14,207 nt of DNA, from NCBI GenBank assembly GCA_018067265.1, contig JAGPUY010000310.1:1-14207 (forward strand). Direction: 5' to 3'. Positions 12,868 through 14,207 of this stretch are shown one piece after another. This DNA comes from Oceanihabitans sp. GTDB lineage: Bacteria > Bacteroidota > Bacteroidia > Flavobacteriales > Flavobacteriaceae. Every line of letters begins with the position of its first letter. The stretch's first letter is position 1. The notes under the pieces are model-generated. The model was not told the origin of the DNA. It worked only from the letters and a program-made list of their open reading frames with translations, and searched no databases. The translations under genes and the position numbers were made by a program.

Positions 12868-13881
12868 TTATTTGTTTTCGGGGTTTTTCCAATCGGACTT
12901 CAAATAGATTAAAGCATCTAATAGTGCTTTTTTAGACGATTTGGGATGAAACCCTAATTCTTGTTTGGATTTGGAGATGTCGTAATCCTGTTTTAATCCG
13001 TAGAACATATCGATATAATGTCGTTGTAATAAAGGCTCTTTTCCTGTTAGTTTACTTGTAAACTCCATTAATCCTGCTACCGAGTATAATAAGCACTTAG
13101 GGACTTTCTTAGGCGTTTTTAGATGTAATTCTGGGTATAACGCTGCCGCAATTTCTACGCTTTCTTGTAAAGTAGTATGTTGTTCATTAGCTAAGATGTA
13201 ACGTTCTCCATTTTTTCCTTTCAGCATGGCTTGATAAGCACCAAAAGCAACATCTTTTACATCTATCCAATTTAAAGTAACATTGGTGTCTACAGGAATT
13301 TCACCCTTTAAAATTTGAAATACAAGTCTGTTGGTATAACTCAATTTATATGCTTCACTGCCAATCATTGCAGCAGGTAAAATTAAAACCGTTCTAATAC
13401 CGTATTTTGCTCCTAAGGAAATCGCCAGTTTATCGGAATCATTTTTAGAATTGTAATACCAGTTTCTTCGATCTTTATTATAACCATTAGCGACATTTGC
13501 TGGTAACTTTGTAAAGTCTAACGAAGCCACCGAACTTACATATACGATATTTTGGATGCCACATTCCTTTGCAATATCAAACACATTTTGAGTGCCTTGT
13601 ACATTGTTATCATAAATAGCAACTTTGGGATTTTTCGCCCACAGACTAAAGTTAGCACCTACCGCATATATATTGGTGACGCCTTTAAATGCTTTTCTTA
13701 GAGATTCTCGATCAGTAATATCTGCTGGAAATACTTCACAATCTAATCCTTTAAAAGGTTCTTGATTCGAACTATCTCTTACTGTTGCTCTTACTTTTTG
13801 ATTTTTAGAAAGTAATAACCGTACCAAGTTATTTCCTAAATGCCCGTTTGCTCCTGTTACTAATGAAATTTCTTTGCTCAT
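12868..13881 (-). CDS. NAD(P)-dependent epimerase/reductase, dihydroflavonol-4-reductase-like extended SDR
   Basis: The 337-residue protein is an extended short-chain dehydrogenase. The cofactor loop is VTGANGHLGNNLV (8-20), followed by RATVRD (31-36) for adenine-ribose binding and the DITD turn (54-57). The active site is the catalytic Ser in YVSSVAS (114-120) and Tyr142-x-x-x-Lys146 in WYYNSK. Further typical segments are VLILPAAMIGS, LNWIDVKDVAFGAYQAM and GERYILANEQHTT. It resembles the dihydroflavonol-reductase / HpnA-like group that acts on small carbonyl compounds or nucleotide sugars; the true substrate is unknown. It starts 57 bases after the stop of the Crp/Fnr-type regulator on the same strand. 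GACCTTTG (13899-13906 on minus), a 7-of-8 -7 box, lies in that gap, so it may have its own promoter. Confidence 0.88.
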   Translation of the reverse strand: MSKEISLVTGANGHLGNNLVRLLLSKNQKVRATVRDSSNQEPFKGLDCEVFPADITDRESLRKAFKGVTNIYAVGANFSLWAKNPKVAIYDNNVQGTQNVFDIAKECGIQNIVYVSSVASLDFTKLPANVANGYNKDRRNWYYNSKNDSDKLAISLGAKYGIRTVLILPAAMIGSEAYKLSYTNRLVFQILKGEIPVDTNVTLNWIDVKDVAFGAYQAMLKGKNGERYILANEQHTTLQESVEIAAALYPELHLKTPKKVPKCLLYSVAGLMEFTSKLTGKEPLLQRHYIDMFYGLKQDYDISKSKQELGFHPKSSKKALLDALIYLKSDWKNPENK

Positions 13882-13938
13882 CTTTATTTTTGTTTAAGCA
13901 AAGGTCCATCGTTTTCAAGTCGTTAAAAATAACATTTG

Positions 13939-14207
13939 TTAGAAAGTGATTTGTTTTCGAATCCGACTTAAAGATTGCGGTTCTATGCCTAAAAAGGAAG
14001 CGATATTATCTACGGAAACATGTAGTGCTAATTTCGGATTTTGGTTTAAAAATTTCAAATAGCGTTCTTTAGCAGATAAGATTTGAAAATCTTTAACGCG
14101 TTCCAACTTACAGCTTAAGTGTTCATTAGTAACCTCTTTTATAAAACCACTCCAAAAGCTAGTACTTACTAGTAAAAGATCATAGTCGACCTTTGAAACT
14201 TTTACCA
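13939..14207 (-). CDS. Crp/Fnr-family transcriptional regulator, C-terminal part, truncated by window edge
   Basis: The open frame enters from the right edge on the minus strand and ends at a TAA (13939-13941), giving about 89 C-terminal residues; its start is outside the window. The reading YDLLLVSTSFWSGFIKEVTNEHLS is the end of a cyclic-nucleotide-binding-type sensor domain with its dimer helix. ILSAKERYLKFLNQNPKL and VSVDNIASFLGIEPQSLSRIRKQ follow. The last is a helix-turn-helix with the Q-x-L-S-R-I-R-K recognition helix seen in many Bacteroidetes Crp/Fnr-like regulators. No iron-sulphur cysteines are in the visible part. It lies upstream of the reductase gene on the same strand and could regulate or be co-transcribed with it. 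Confidence 0.88.
   Translation of the reverse strand, partial: VKVSKVDYDLLLVSTSFWSGFIKEVTNEHLSCKLERVKDFQILSAKERYLKFLNQNPKLALHVSVDNIASFLGIEPQSLSRIRKQITF

Overview
The window looks like a chromosomal segment of a marine-type flavobacterium (Bacteroidetes, probably Flavobacteriaceae). The DNA is AT-rich, start sites mostly lack a Shine-Dalgarno sequence, several genes are preceded by the Bacteroidetes sigma-factor -7 element TAnnTTTG with a TTTG about 20 bases upstream, and the exported proteins (a DUF4421-like protein and a carboxypeptidase-regulatory-like domain protein) are typical of that group. The genus cannot be told from the sequence alone.

Layout. 1-304: 5' part of nadC on the minus strand, divergent from rlmH (396-869). 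889-1188: hpf, ribosome hibernation factor (minus). 1278-2240: exported beta-rich protein resembling DUF4421 (minus). 2335-2913: rdgB (plus). 2917-3960: CzcO-like flavin monooxygenase (minus), divergent from an Old Yellow Enzyme (4187-5419, plus). 5601-5945: a two-repeat lectin of the Microcystis viridis lectin (MVL) family (minus), separated from the Old Yellow Enzyme gene by a strong bidirectional terminator. 5946-6805: about 860 bases with no gene but several palindromic intergenic repeats. 6806-8820: a DEAD-box RNA helicase with a structured leader of about 130 bases. 8908-9690: exported carboxypeptidase-regulatory-like domain protein with a good terminator. 9886-10542: trmH-type 2'-O-methyltransferase (minus), divergent from a zinc-less sirtuin (10728-11405, plus); the 106-bp inverted-repeat element between them appears to supply promoter parts. 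11421-11804: VOC-family protein (minus). 11925-11970: a decayed copy of the sirtuin 3' end. 11961-12727: two-gene unit of a small membrane protein and an exported helical protein (minus). 12868-13881: NAD-dependent reductase of the dihydroflavonol-reductase type. 13939-14207: C-terminal part of a Crp/Fnr-type regulator that continues beyond the window.

Most of the window is ordinary housekeeping: NAD synthesis, RNA modification (rlmH, trmH), ribosome hibernation, nucleotide-pool cleaning, RNA unwinding and redox enzymes. These genes form short transcription units rather than one pathway. I do not see a multi-gene defence, mobile or biosynthetic system. The points most worth a second look are the MVL-type lectin, the structured leader of the helicase gene, the sirtuin relic that overlaps the 3' end of an unrelated gene, the repeat element inside the trmH/cobB promoter region, and the nested 40-bp palindrome at 8849-8888.
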